This document shows positions 26,042 to 34,606 of a stretch of 64,000 nt of DNA, one piece after another. The notes under the pieces are model-generated. The model was not told where the DNA came from and did not search any database. It saw only the letters and a program-made list of their open reading frames with translations. Source of the stretch: Mesorhizobium temperatum (GTDB lineage Bacteria; Pseudomonadota; Alphaproteobacteria; Rhizobiales; Rhizobiaceae); NCBI RefSeq assembly GCF_002284575.1, contig NZ_NPKJ01000060.1:48515-112514 (forward strand). Reading direction: 5' to 3'. The first letter of the stretch is position 1, and each line of letters starts with the position of its first letter. Both the position numbers and the translations under genes were made by a program.

Positions 26042-27244
26042 TCACTCCGCCAGCGTCTTCAAAAACGCCACCAGCGCCGCGCGCTCGCGGTTCGAAAGCT
26101 GCAGCGGGTGGACCTCGGATACACCCTCGACACTGGCCGGCGCTTTCGAATAATGCGCCACCACCTCGTCGAGCGAGGAAAATTGCCCGGCATGCATGTA
26201 GGGCGCACGGGTGGCGGCACCGCGCAGCGACGGCGTCTTGTAGGCGCGGACGAGTTCCGGTCCGGCCTTGACCATGAAGCGCAGCTCGCCGCAGGCGCTG
26301 GCGTCGCCATCGCGAAAGGCGCCGAAGCAGTTGAACGGGTCGGCCTCGACCTGCGCCACCGCATCCATGCGGCCGCGATCCGGCGGCAGATTTGCAACCG
26401 GCGGCACGCCGGTGTTGTGAAAGCTGCCGTCGGTGAAACGCGGCCCGGTATGGCACGTCACGCAATTCGCCTTGCCGATGAACAGTTTCAGCCCGAGGAT
26501 CTCCTCGGGCGACATCGCATCATCGCCTTGCGGCAGCTGTGTACCGGTAGCCAGGGCGGCGGCGAACCGGTCGAAGCGCGTCTGCGGCGGCGCGATCGAC
26601 CGCTCGAAGGCGGCGATCGCCTTGCCGATATTGGCGAAGACGCGGTTGACGGCCTCGGCTTGTGCAGCGGGCATGGCGTTCCAGGCTGCCTTCTCGGCAT
26701 CGCTGCCGAGCGGACTGGCGTTGGCCGGAACAGTCGAAAGGTCGGGCAGCGGCCCGAAGATGCGTTCGTAGCGCTCGCCGAATCGGGCCTTGATATAGTG
26801 CGCGTAGGCGGCGCGGTTGCCGGCCTGCTCCAGCGGATTTTCCAGCGGCGCCAGTGCCTGCGCCCAAAGACTGTCGCGCCGGCCGTCCCAGAACAACCAT
26901 GCATCATGCGCGACGCCGGCCAGCGGCATGGTGCGCCGGTTGGTGCGTCCGGCGCCGACCGCTTGCGGCAGGTCGTCCTGGAACTGCCGGTCGATCTTGT
27001 GACAGGTCGAGCAGGAAACCTTGCCGTCGCCGCTCATCCCGACATCGAAAAACAGCGTCGCGCCGAGGGCGGCGGCGGCCGGCACGTCGGCGAAGCGGTT
27101 GCTGGTGTCGGCTTTCAGCGGCGGCAGCGCCGACAGCCCCAACGAGGCGATGGTCTTCTTTTCGGCATCGGAAAACGCCGGCTTGCCGCAGCCGGCAAGC
27201 ACGGCCATCGCCAGCAGCGCGAAAAGACGCGAAAAGCGGTTCAT
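26042..27244 (-). CDS. Dihaem cytochrome c peroxidase / MauG-family lipoprotein
   Basis: The 400-residue product has a lipoprotein signal (LFALLAMAVLAGCGKP, lipidated Cys19) and two haem-binding CXXCH motifs, CSTCH near residue 83 and CVTCH near 270. Flanking family features include LPPLKADTSNRFADVPAAAA, PMLLF-like LGATLFFDVGMSGDGKVSC, and APYMHAGQFSSLDEVVAHYS near the end. Such periplasmic enzymes reduce hydrogen peroxide or carry out MauG-type oxidation. The start at 27244 is preferred because it yields the lipobox. A membrane-anchored partner gene lies 13 bases upstream. The electron donor is unknown. Confidence 0.88.
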   Translation of the reverse strand: MNRFSRLFALLAMAVLAGCGKPAFSDAEKKTIASLGLSALPPLKADTSNRFADVPAAAALGATLFFDVGMSGDGKVSCSTCHKIDRQFQDDLPQAVGAGRTNRRTMPLAGVAHDAWLFWDGRRDSLWAQALAPLENPLEQAGNRAAYAHYIKARFGERYERIFGPLPDLSTVPANASPLGSDAEKAAWNAMPAAQAEAVNRVFANIGKAIAAFERSIAPPQTRFDRFAAALATGTQLPQGDDAMSPEEILGLKLFIGKANCVTCHTGPRFTDGSFHNTGVPPVANLPPDRGRMDAVAQVEADPFNCFGAFRDGDASACGELRFMVKAGPELVRAYKTPSLRGAATRAPYMHAGQFSSLDEVVAHYSKAPASVEGVSEVHPLQLSNRERAALVAFLKTLAE

Positions 27245-27257
27245 CTTGCTCCAGCGC

Positions 27258-27701
27258 TCAGAGCAACACATTGAAGACCACCGTGTCGGATCCGGCCGCC
27301 GCGGAAATAGCAAAATGCAATTGCCACAATCCGCTCATCGTGAATTTCACCCCGTCGATGCGATAGCACCCGTCGCCCAGATAATCGGTCGCCTGCGGGC
27401 TGGTCGGCAGACCGTGCCTGTGCTGCGGCATGCCTCCGGAAATCGTGATCGCGGCGCCCTCCACCGGGGTTCCCGCACCAGTCCTCAGGGTCAGCAGCCA
27501 GGATTGCAGCTCGCCTTGCCTGATGACACCCCGCTCCGGCTCGAAACTGGCCACAAACAGCCCGTTCGTCGTCTTCTTCGAGCGGGCAATCTCGGCACGT
27601 TGCGGCGCTTGCAGCGCGGTCAGATAGACGGCGGCGAGAATGCCGGCCAGCAAGGCAGCCAGACCAAGACCTGCCAGAACATAACGCCATAACGATGCCA
27701 A
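27258..27701 (-). CDS. Membrane-anchored YtkA/FixH-like protein
   Basis: The 147-residue product begins at a TTG (27701) preceded by GAAGAGGAAAC, giving MASLWRYVLAGLGLAALLAG, an N-terminal anchor helix. The periplasmic part has a YtkA/FixH-like immunoglobulin-type fold: WLLTLRTGAGTPVEGAAITI, GGMPQHRHGLPTSPQATDYL and GVKFTMSGLWQLHFAISAA. The HRHGLPT motif is a possible metal site. No ATG occurs in frame at a sensible place, so the TTG is inferred. The gene precedes the dihaem peroxidase by 13 bases and probably forms an operon with it, perhaps in electron transfer or metal handling. Confidence 0.7.
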   Translation of the reverse strand: MASLWRYVLAGLGLAALLAGILAAVYLTALQAPQRAEIARSKKTTNGLFVASFEPERGVIRQGELQSWLLTLRTGAGTPVEGAAITISGGMPQHRHGLPTSPQATDYLGDGCYRIDGVKFTMSGLWQLHFAISAAAGSDTVVFNVLL

Positions 27702-27847
27702 ACCGTTTCCTCTTCCGGAGATAACGTCTCGCTGCGCAGCTTGCGTCCCGCCGTCCGCGTGAGAAAACGCCGCTGGCGCAAAAATCCGCGATGGCCAAGC
27801 ATGGCGCTGCCGCTCGCAAAAAGCTACAGCACCGGGTCTTGGTTTTG

Positions 27848-27895
27848 TGCATGTCGTTATCCCAAAACCGCTGCGCAAGCTTTGGGCGACATGCA
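27848..27895. repeat. Imperfect palindrome of an abundant rhizobial intergenic type
   Basis: Arms TGCATGTCG (27848-27856) and CGACATGCA (27887-27895) enclose an inner pair CCCAAA and TTTGGG around CCGCTGCGC. It lies just before the ribosome binding site of the sugar kinase gene. I recognise the motif as a repeat seen between many Mesorhizobium genes; this is from memory and copy number needs a genome search. Confidence 0.55.
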
Positions 27896-27910
27896 CCAGG
27901 AGAGAGATTC

Positions 27911-28831
27911 ATGACAGGAAACGGCGTCGCCTCGATCGGTGAATGCATGCTCGAACTTTCAGGCCAGGCGGGGCCGAACTGGCGCATGGGTTTTGCCGGC
28001 GACACGTTCAATACGCTGTGGGCGCTGCATGCGCTGAGCGGCGACCGGCCGGCGACCTATGTGTCGGCCTTCGGCGACGACCCGTTCTCGCGCGACCAGA
28101 TCGGTTTCTTTGCGCAAAACGGCATCGGCATCGGCGCCAGCCCGATCATAGCAGGCGCACGGCCCGGTCTCTATGCGATCACACTGACCGGCGCCGAACG
28201 CTCCTTCACCTACTGGCGCGGCGATGCGGCGGCAAGGCAGCTTGCCTCCGACGCGGCTGCCTTGGCGAAAAGCCTTGAAAATCAGGCGCTTGTTTACTTT
28301 TCCGGAATCACTTTGGCAATTCTGGATGACGCCGCGCGCAACACGCTGCTGACCGCGGTGGCCAAGGCGCGCGCCGCCGGCTCGCTCGTCGCCTTCGATC
28401 CCAACTACCGGCCGCGGCTGTGGCACCGGCGCGAGGAAGCACAGACCGCGATCCTCGATGCCCTCGCAGTCACCGACATCGCGCTGCCGACCTTTCCCGA
28501 CGAGCAGATGCTGTTCGGCGACGCAGCGCCGCAAGCAACCGCGGAACGGCTGGGGAAGCTGGTCGGCGAAGTCGTCGTCAAGAACGGCGAGGAGCCGGCG
28601 CTGATCGCGGCAAACGGGACCCCGCAACCCGTTCCGGCCGTGCATGTCGCCGCCCCCGTCGACACGACCGGCGCCGGCGATTCCTTCAATGGCGCCTATC
28701 TCGCCGCCCGGCTTGCCGGCCATCTCCCGACCGAGGCGGTGCTGCGCGCGCATCGCGTCGCCGCAGCCGTCGTGCAGGTGCGCGGCGCGCTGGCGCCATT
28801 CGAGACGTTAAGGGCAGCGTTCGAAGGTTAG
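27911..28831 (+). CDS. kdgK: PfkB-family sugar kinase, probable 2-keto-3-deoxygluconokinase
   Basis: The 306-residue product is a ribokinase-fold kinase: GVASIGECMLELSG at the N-terminus, GFAGDTFNTLWAL for sugar binding, FDPNYRPRLW, and the signature DTTGAGDSFNGAYLAARL with the catalytic Asp. The FDPNYRPRLW and ECMLEL motifs are those of KdgK, which phosphorylates 2-keto-3-deoxygluconate in hexuronate and gluconate breakdown. GGAGAGAG precedes the ATG. Its last 45 bases and the next 50 belong to a repeat found again at 35645-35739. A sugar-acid catabolic operon lies 7 kb downstream. Confidence 0.85.
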   Translation: MTGNGVASIGECMLELSGQAGPNWRMGFAGDTFNTLWALHALSGDRPATYVSAFGDDPFSRDQIGFFAQNGIGIGASPIIAGARPGLYAITLTGAERSFTYWRGDAAARQLASDAAALAKSLENQALVYFSGITLAILDDAARNTLLTAVAKARAAGSLVAFDPNYRPRLWHRREEAQTAILDALAVTDIALPTFPDEQMLFGDAAPQATAERLGKLVGEVVVKNGEEPALIAANGTPQPVPAVHVAAPVDTTGAGDSFNGAYLAARLAGHLPTEAVLRAHRVAAAVVQVRGALAPFETLRAAFEG

Positions 28832-28881
28832 GATCAAAACGCAATCAGACTGGCTGCCGCCAACGGCTGACAAGCTTGCAG
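28787..28881 (+). repeat. Direct repeat, copy 1: kdgK 3' end and downstream
   Basis: About 95 bases from GCGCTGGCGCCATTC through AATCAGACTGGCTGCCGCCA recur at 35645-35739 in the same orientation with about a dozen differences and one gap. In this copy the kinase frame stops at TAG (28829-28831). Together the two copies bracket block B, the five genes from 28895 to 35395. Confidence 0.85.
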
Positions 28882-28894
28882 CCAAAGGCGGTCA

Positions 28895-29929
28895 CTATCC
28901 GCGCTTTTCGATGACGCCGTACAGGACGTTGCGGTTCTCGCCAAAGAACACCTGCGCCTCGACGGTGTTGCGGTCGACGCTGGCATTGATGATGTTCCAC
29001 ATATCGACTTCCGACCGCAGCAGCAACACCCAGTTCATGAACGTCTCCCGGTAGCCGGCGTCAGGGTTGCCCTCTGCATAGTTCGCGAAAAGGAACGTCC
29101 CGTTCGGCTTCAGCATCTGCAAGCAAGTTTTCGTGAGCTTCACGGCGACGTTGTGCGCAAGGTAGTCGTAAAGGCCGGAGGCGTAGATGAAGTCGAACTT
29201 GCCAAGCTTGTGGCCCCGCGTGAGCATGGTTCGTACCGAGCCGTCAATGGCCTCTACCGCGGTGCCCTGGAAGTCGCGCGTGATCAATCCAACGCTCTGA
29301 GGATCCTGATCGAGCGCAACCCAGCGCTTGAGACGGCCCTCCTGCAAGGCGGTCGAGCGATTGGCCTCCCTTAAATGGCCGGCCGCAATCGCCAGGACCT
29401 CGGCTTCTGGTCCATTCCTGGTCGCAATCTCATCGACATATCGGGTTAAAAGATCGCGTCGTTCCCGGGCCGCGACGCACGACGGTACATCCTTGGTATG
29501 GCTATAGAGCGCCTTGCCGATTTCCGAGGCGTTTGCCACGCTCTCGGCCACGTGCGGATCGCAATAGATGTAGTCGAGCAACTGCGCGTCGCCAGAATAA
29601 CCTCTGGGCTTGTCATGGGACCACCGCGTAAGCGGATCCTCAAGAAAGTACTCCAGGATCGGGTGGTTCCGCACTACCGGTATCAATGCTTGCCAAACGT
29701 CCGGATGGACCTTGGAACGCGTTGCATCGAGATACGACATCAGACGGCGAATGATCTCCGCGGGGTCCTTTCGTTGCTCGACTTGCTGGTGTGTCGTGTG
29801 GAGAATGAGCGCAAGCTCTACGCGAGCGGTTTCGAACGCTTCGCTGTGAGGCTCGAGCTTTCTTCGAGGGAGACTGGCGGCGATCATCTCGGCAGTAATC
29901 AGACTTTTGCCATCGAGGATGGTTGCCAC
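28895..29929 (-). CDS. Class I SAM-dependent methyltransferase
   Basis: The 344-residue product has a helical N-terminal part and a Rossmann methyltransferase core: VLAIAAGHLREANRS as SAM-binding loop, RWVALDQDPQSVGLI with the acidic ribose-binding position, FDFIYASGLYDYL and MLKPNGTFLFANY. The segment HDKPRGYSGDAQLLDYIY (about 108-125) is distinctive; I recall similar motifs in enzymes annotated as 3-hydroxy fatty acid methyl ester (PhcB-like) synthases, but this is weak evidence. It is divergent from the GGDEF-EAL gene, 287 bases away. The substrate is not known. It is the first gene of block B. Confidence 0.75.
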   Translation of the reverse strand: MATILDGKSLITAEMIAASLPRRKLEPHSEAFETARVELALILHTTHQQVEQRKDPAEIIRRLMSYLDATRSKVHPDVWQALIPVVRNHPILEYFLEDPLTRWSHDKPRGYSGDAQLLDYIYCDPHVAESVANASEIGKALYSHTKDVPSCVAARERRDLLTRYVDEIATRNGPEAEVLAIAAGHLREANRSTALQEGRLKRWVALDQDPQSVGLITRDFQGTAVEAIDGSVRTMLTRGHKLGKFDFIYASGLYDYLAHNVAVKLTKTCLQMLKPNGTFLFANYAEGNPDAGYRETFMNWVLLLRSEVDMWNIINASVDRNTVEAQVFFGENRNVLYGVIEKRG

Positions 29930-30216
29930 CGCATAACTCCACAGTTACAATTAACTAGATATTAGCTAGATATTGCGTAAAATTTTATCTTTGCCAAGCC
30001 ACATCTCCAGCATTTTAGCGATGTCGTTAATTTCCCGCCAACCATGCTGGTTCTTTGGACGCCTTGCGGGTCGGATTCCGGATACGAGTTAACGAAAACC
30101 TATTTGCGCGACTGCATATTGTTTGCGAGGCGCCGCAATCGCTGTCGCGCCCGAGGAGTCGGCCGGCATTGGGGGCAGAAGCTAGAAATGAGTTCGGAAT
30201 ACAAAGCCCCGTTCAA

Positions 30217-32238
30217 ATGGGGTTTGTGGTGACGAACGAATGCGCGTCATCCGCATTGGCCGATATAGCCCATGCGGAACCGTTCGAACCGCGCTACGAG
30301 CCGCGGTCCGACGAGCTTCGCAACCTCTACCGAGAGGAAGGCCAAGCGAAGCGAAGAATGGACGCCAGGCCGGGGCTTTGGATCGCCGTTGCCATCTATC
30401 TGCTGTTTTCGGCAACGGATCTGCTGCTGATTCCGGATGTGGCACTCTATACGATCACGGCACGCTTCGCGGTCGGAGTGACTGCACTCTTGATCCTGGA
30501 AGCACAACTTCGCCAGGGAGTCGGAACGGAATGGATTGACGTGACTTGCGCTGGAGCCATCATCTTTGGCTATGTTGGGTGGCTGTGCCCAGCGGTCATG
30601 GGTGCGGACAAGGAAAGCGTCTCGTATTACATGGTCTTTGGCACCATCTTCATGATGAGCGCTAATCTCTTCTTCACGTTTAAATTCAGCCTGTCTATTG
30701 TAACTTCTGCAATAATTTTGGTAATACTGTATGTCGTAAACTATTTTGTGCCGTCTACATTAATGTACAAAATGGTATTTGGAGCTTTCTACATTTCATG
30801 CTTCACATTTACGTCTTACGTAAACTGGAAGCTGAACGAGGAACGCTACAACGTCTTCCTGAATGCCCTCGAAGCCAAAATCCAGCACAAGGAAGCCACC
30901 GAGCGCGGACAGGCGCTGTTGAATCTGTCGAGAACCGATCCGCTTACGGGTCTGGAGAATCGGCGGGCGATTGACGAGAAGCTGCGGGATTACTGGAGCG
31001 ACTGGCAAAGGTCTGGCAGCAGTTTTGTGGCGATCCTCATCGACGTGGACTTCTTCAAAAGGTTTAATGACTATTACGGACATCAAGAAGGCGACCGCTG
31101 CCTGATTCTTGTCGCCAATGCCCTTGCCGATATGATTAAGCAGTACAATGGCTCAATCGGCCGCTACGGCGGTGAGGAATTCATTGTCCTGGCTCGCATG
31201 GAGAAAAGAGAACAGGTCGCAGATATTGCCGAAGCCATTCGAAGCACGGTGGAGAACCTCGCGCTTCCCCACGAGCAGCGCAGAGACGGTATCTCGCTTG
31301 TGACGGTGAGCGTTGGCGCTGCATTCACCAGGCCGCAGATCGGCGCCAAGTTGGAAAAAATCATCCACGAGGCCGATCGCGCACTCTATCTGGCAAAAGC
31401 AGGCGGTCGCAATTGTACCTGGCTGTTCGATCCAAACGACCCCCAGAGCAGCGACGAGAGCGAGAATATTGCGGCTTTGCTGAAGATCGCGATCGGCCAG
31501 GATCTCGTTTCACTCGTTTACCAGCCTATCCAGAATGTCGCGTCCGGCCGAGTTGAAGCCGTCGAGGCTCTGATGCGCCTTAAAATGCTGGACGGTACTT
31601 CGGTGCCACCGAGCCTATTCATTCCCGTCGCGGAACGAACTGGCGCGGTCCTGGCGCTTGGGCGCTGGGCAATAAGGACAGTGTGCACTGAGCTTCTGGC
31701 GGACGATCACGTCCGTGTCGTCAGCGTCAACGTCTCTCCGATTCAGCTCAAGACGCCCGGCTTCGCAACCTCTGTTGCGGCCATTTTGACCGAGACTGGC
31801 GTAGCCGGCAGCAGGCTGGCCCTCGAAATCACCGAAGGGCTGGAGATGGAGATGCACTCCGACGTTCTCCGCTGCATCAGCGACCTGAAGCTGCTAGGGA
31901 TCAGGATATGGCTTGATGACTTCGGGACGGGCTTCGCTGGCCTCTCGTGGCTTCGTCTAATCGATTTCGATACGGTGAAGGTCGACCGCTCGTTTCTGCA
32001 TGACTGCGGTACCCCGAGGGGCAAGGCGATGCTGCAAGACATTATTGCCCTGGTCCGAAATCGCGGCCATAAAATCCTGGTCGAGGGGGTCGAAACCGAC
32101 GAGCAGATGGCCGTTGTACGCGAATTTGACATAGATAAAATCCAGGGCTTCCACGTCGGCCGCCCTGCTCCCGCCGCCAGTTTCCGGGCGAGACCGATCA
32201 CCTACAAACGCCCATTTTCGGTCGTTAAGTCCGCATGA
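30217..32238 (+). CDS. Membrane GGDEF-EAL protein (c-di-GMP turnover)
   Basis: The 673-residue product has an N-terminal region with about six membrane helices (about 50-205), then a GGDEF domain with the active motif GGEEF at 318-322, and an EAL domain with EALMR at 450-454, NVSPIQL, DDFGTGFAGL from 567 and VEGVET. Both catalytic motifs are intact, so synthesis and breakdown of c-di-GMP are both possible. The start is uncertain: 30217 lacks a clear ribosome binding site, and an upstream frame extends to 30055. Codons for the last membrane helices (about 30660-30835) are much more AT-rich than the rest. It may sense a membrane signal related to its methyltransferase neighbour. Confidence 0.88.
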   Translation: MGFVVTNECASSALADIAHAEPFEPRYEPRSDELRNLYREEGQAKRRMDARPGLWIAVAIYLLFSATDLLLIPDVALYTITARFAVGVTALLILEAQLRQGVGTEWIDVTCAGAIIFGYVGWLCPAVMGADKESVSYYMVFGTIFMMSANLFFTFKFSLSIVTSAIILVILYVVNYFVPSTLMYKMVFGAFYISCFTFTSYVNWKLNEERYNVFLNALEAKIQHKEATERGQALLNLSRTDPLTGLENRRAIDEKLRDYWSDWQRSGSSFVAILIDVDFFKRFNDYYGHQEGDRCLILVANALADMIKQYNGSIGRYGGEEFIVLARMEKREQVADIAEAIRSTVENLALPHEQRRDGISLVTVSVGAAFTRPQIGAKLEKIIHEADRALYLAKAGGRNCTWLFDPNDPQSSDESENIAALLKIAIGQDLVSLVYQPIQNVASGRVEAVEALMRLKMLDGTSVPPSLFIPVAERTGAVLALGRWAIRTVCTELLADDHVRVVSVNVSPIQLKTPGFATSVAAILTETGVAGSRLALEITEGLEMEMHSDVLRCISDLKLLGIRIWLDDFGTGFAGLSWLRLIDFDTVKVDRSFLHDCGTPRGKAMLQDIIALVRNRGHKILVEGVETDEQMAVVREFDIDKIQGFHVGRPAPAASFRARPITYKRPFSVVKSA

Positions 32239-32259
32239 ACAGCGGCGGAGCGATCTGAG

Positions 32260-33333
32260 CTAAGTGATCGCGGGGCGTCGGTTTCTCTCGCGCCAGGAAG
32301 CCGGGCTCAGGGAGGTAACTCGCCGGAATTCACGATTGAAGTTCGATTTCGTCTGAAAGCCGGCTTCGAACATCGCAGCGGTTACCGACATATCGGTCTC
32401 CCGGAGCAGCTGGCAGGCTTCTGCAATTCGGAAATCGTTGATGTATTGGGAGACATTCTTGCGCGCGAGCCGATTGACCGCACCGGATATCTGCCGGGCC
32501 GGGACGCCCGCGCGCCGCGCCAGGCGCGACAATGTCAGGTTTTCGTCGTGAGACAATTTCTGATCGACCAGCAGACGATTGATCCGGTCCAAGACTTCAC
32601 GGTCTTGCGTCACCGTGGATGAAACTTGAGTCATATTCGAGGCAGCAGCGGGGAGCGCCTGCGCGCGAGCCGCGACGACGGCTGTAAGACCTATAAGAAG
32701 CAGACCCAGCAGGTTTGCATTGCTCACCATAAAAGCGACATTCGATCCCTTGCTCCATTCGAAGTCCATATGGACCGCGAAATCGAAAAAGGCCGACAGA
32801 CAGAGCGATGCAGCAGCAATGACGAGAGCGCGATGTGCCGCAATGGCACGGTCGAAACGCGCCTCGTCCAGCGCGTCGGGACCGGTGCGGCCAAGATTCA
32901 GCACTGCCGATGCGTATCCGATGAAGAGCAAGATCAATGCTGCGTCGATCAGCTCCGGGGCCAACAGCAACAGCACGAGGATACCGACCGGTGGTGCGGC
33001 ATGGAGCCAACGAGCACTGCCGCCCTCTGAATCATCGAGGTGAATCAAGCTGCGGAAACTTGCCAGCACCAGAGGCGGCAGGCAGCTCGCCAGCACTGGC
33101 AGCAAGTATCGCAGTTCCGCAATATCGTAACCCCAACGCAAGCCGACGGCGACCGATTGCAAGGCGCACAAACCGACCAAAGCAAGGAACGCCCGATTCC
33201 CTTTTGAGGACTCCTGGCTGCGCAGCACCGCAGCGAGGAGGATCAGAAGCAGCAATGCGACAACGAACGGCAGCGGAATGAAGATCAAGGCATGTCCCCA
33301 AGGATGGCGGTCAAACGGGCGATGATGACCCAT
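32260..33333 (-). CDS. Membrane-embedded AraC-type regulator
   Basis: The 357-residue product has about seven membrane helices (ALIFIPLPFVVALLLLILLA onward to about residue 225) and a C-terminal AraC DNA-binding domain (LSRLARRAGVPARQISGAVN, YINDFRIAEACQLLRETDMS, AAMFEAGFQTKSNFNREFRR). Seven-helix AraC proteins sense lipids or membrane signals. It is divergent from the secreted hydrolase at 33430, which it probably controls. The start at 33333 is chosen because it leaves room for a promoter; in-frame starts at 33387 and 33393 exist, and none has a good ribosome binding site. Confidence 0.8.
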   Translation of the reverse strand: MGHHRPFDRHPWGHALIFIPLPFVVALLLLILLAAVLRSQESSKGNRAFLALVGLCALQSVAVGLRWGYDIAELRYLLPVLASCLPPLVLASFRSLIHLDDSEGGSARWLHAAPPVGILVLLLLAPELIDAALILLFIGYASAVLNLGRTGPDALDEARFDRAIAAHRALVIAAASLCLSAFFDFAVHMDFEWSKGSNVAFMVSNANLLGLLLIGLTAVVAARAQALPAAASNMTQVSSTVTQDREVLDRINRLLVDQKLSHDENLTLSRLARRAGVPARQISGAVNRLARKNVSQYINDFRIAEACQLLRETDMSVTAAMFEAGFQTKSNFNREFRRVTSLSPASWRERNRRPAIT

Positions 33334-33350
33334 ATCACGATTCAGGACGA

Positions 33351-33368
33351 CCTCGATCGTGATCGAGG
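33351..33368. promoter_or_regulatory. Palindrome between the AraC gene and the hydrolase gene
   Basis: CCTCGATC-GT-GATCGAGG is a perfect palindrome with 8-bp arms. It lies 61 bases before the hydrolase start and 17 bases before the preferred AraC-type gene start, so it could be an operator. If the regulator starts at 33387 instead, the palindrome is inside its coding sequence. Confidence 0.4.
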
Positions 33369-33429
33369 AAGCGCCGGAGTGCAGCATCTGCAATCCATTG
33401 TCGGTCCCTTCTAACCGAGCGAGATTTCC

Positions 33430-34497
33430 ATGAACCCCTTCCGCCTCCTCCCCGCCATAGTGCTCACCGTCGCGTTCACTGCTCCCTGTCAGGCCGCCGA
33501 GGTTGGCATACGCGAAACAACCGTCGCCGCCCCCGAGCGCGGGCGGGATCTCGCGGTAACTGTATGGTATCCGGCTGAGGCTGGCGGCAAACCCGTTCTC
33601 GTGGGTGACAACAAGCTATTCAAGGGAACGCTGGCGTCGATGGACGCGCCACTCCTTAAAGGGCGCTTCCCGTTGATTGTAATGTCGCATGGATCCGGCG
33701 GCCGCGTTCAAGGCATGAGCTGGCTTGCGACGGAATTGGCTAAGGCGGGCTTTGTCGTGGCGGGTCCCAATCATCCCGGCACGACCAGCGGCAACTCGAC
33801 GCCGGCTGATACACCGAAACTGTGGGAGCGCACGCAAGATTTGTCCGCCGTGATCGACATGATGATAGCCGATCCGCTGTGGCGCGATATTACCGACCCG
33901 GTCAAGATCGGCGTTGTCGGTTTCTCTCTCGGAGGCGCGGCTGCCATGGAAATTGCCGGCGCCCGGGCAAATCTCGGTGCCTATGCCCGCTACTGCGACA
34001 CGTATACGAAGTGGGATTGCGCTTGGTATGCAGGCGGCAAGGCGTACGTCAATGACGAAGCGATCGAGGTCGATAAGGTCGATCTGCGTAAAATCGACAG
34101 GGCGCGCTTCGAACAATCAAACCTTGATCGCCGCATCAAATCGGCTGTTCTGATCGATCCTGGCCTTGCGCAAGCCTATGAAGAGCAAAGCCTGAAAGAG
34201 ATCGCGATCCCTCTGAGCTTCATCAATCTCGGCAGCACCCGGACTATCCCGGAGGCAGTGTTCGCCACCCAACTGGCGGTGTCAACGCCACAAGGAACCT
34301 ATGTCTCTGTCGCCGGTGCCGTTCATTTCAGCTTTCTGCCGGAATGCAAGGAGGGTGGGGCCGAATTGCTGAAATCGATGGGGGAAGTTGACCCGATCTG
34401 CGAAGACGGCGGCAGCCGATCACGCGCCGATATTCATGCCGAGTTGATCAGCCTCGTGCTAGGGGCCCTGCAGCGAACCCTCAAAGACCGTTTTTGA
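33430..34497 (+). CDS. Secreted alpha/beta hydrolase (PAF-acetylhydrolase/dienelactone hydrolase type)
   Basis: The 355-residue product has a signal peptide (MNPFRLLPAIVLTVAFTAPC, cleavage after CQAAE) and an alpha/beta hydrolase fold: FPLIVMSHGSGGRVQGMSWL for the oxyanion region, VGFSLGGAAAMEIAG with nucleophile Ser, and a His in GAVHFSFLPEC. Internal cysteines (RYCDTYTKWDCAWY) could pair in the periplasm. Lipases and esterases of this class remove acyl groups from small lipids. The divergent membrane AraC regulator suggests lipid-responsive expression. The substrate is unknown. Confidence 0.82.
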   Translation: MNPFRLLPAIVLTVAFTAPCQAAEVGIRETTVAAPERGRDLAVTVWYPAEAGGKPVLVGDNKLFKGTLASMDAPLLKGRFPLIVMSHGSGGRVQGMSWLATELAKAGFVVAGPNHPGTTSGNSTPADTPKLWERTQDLSAVIDMMIADPLWRDITDPVKIGVVGFSLGGAAAMEIAGARANLGAYARYCDTYTKWDCAWYAGGKAYVNDEAIEVDKVDLRKIDRARFEQSNLDRRIKSAVLIDPGLAQAYEEQSLKEIAIPLSFINLGSTRTIPEAVFATQLAVSTPQGTYVSVAGAVHFSFLPECKEGGAELLKSMGEVDPICEDGGSRSRADIHAELISLVLGALQRTLKDRF

Positions 34498-34606
34498 GCA
34501 GATCACCCGCCTTCTGACATCCGCGTCGATCGTGACGTGAAACGCTGGATCGGGGGTCCTCAGACCGACCGTCGTCGCCCGTCGGACCCACCGGACCAGG
34601 TCTGGC

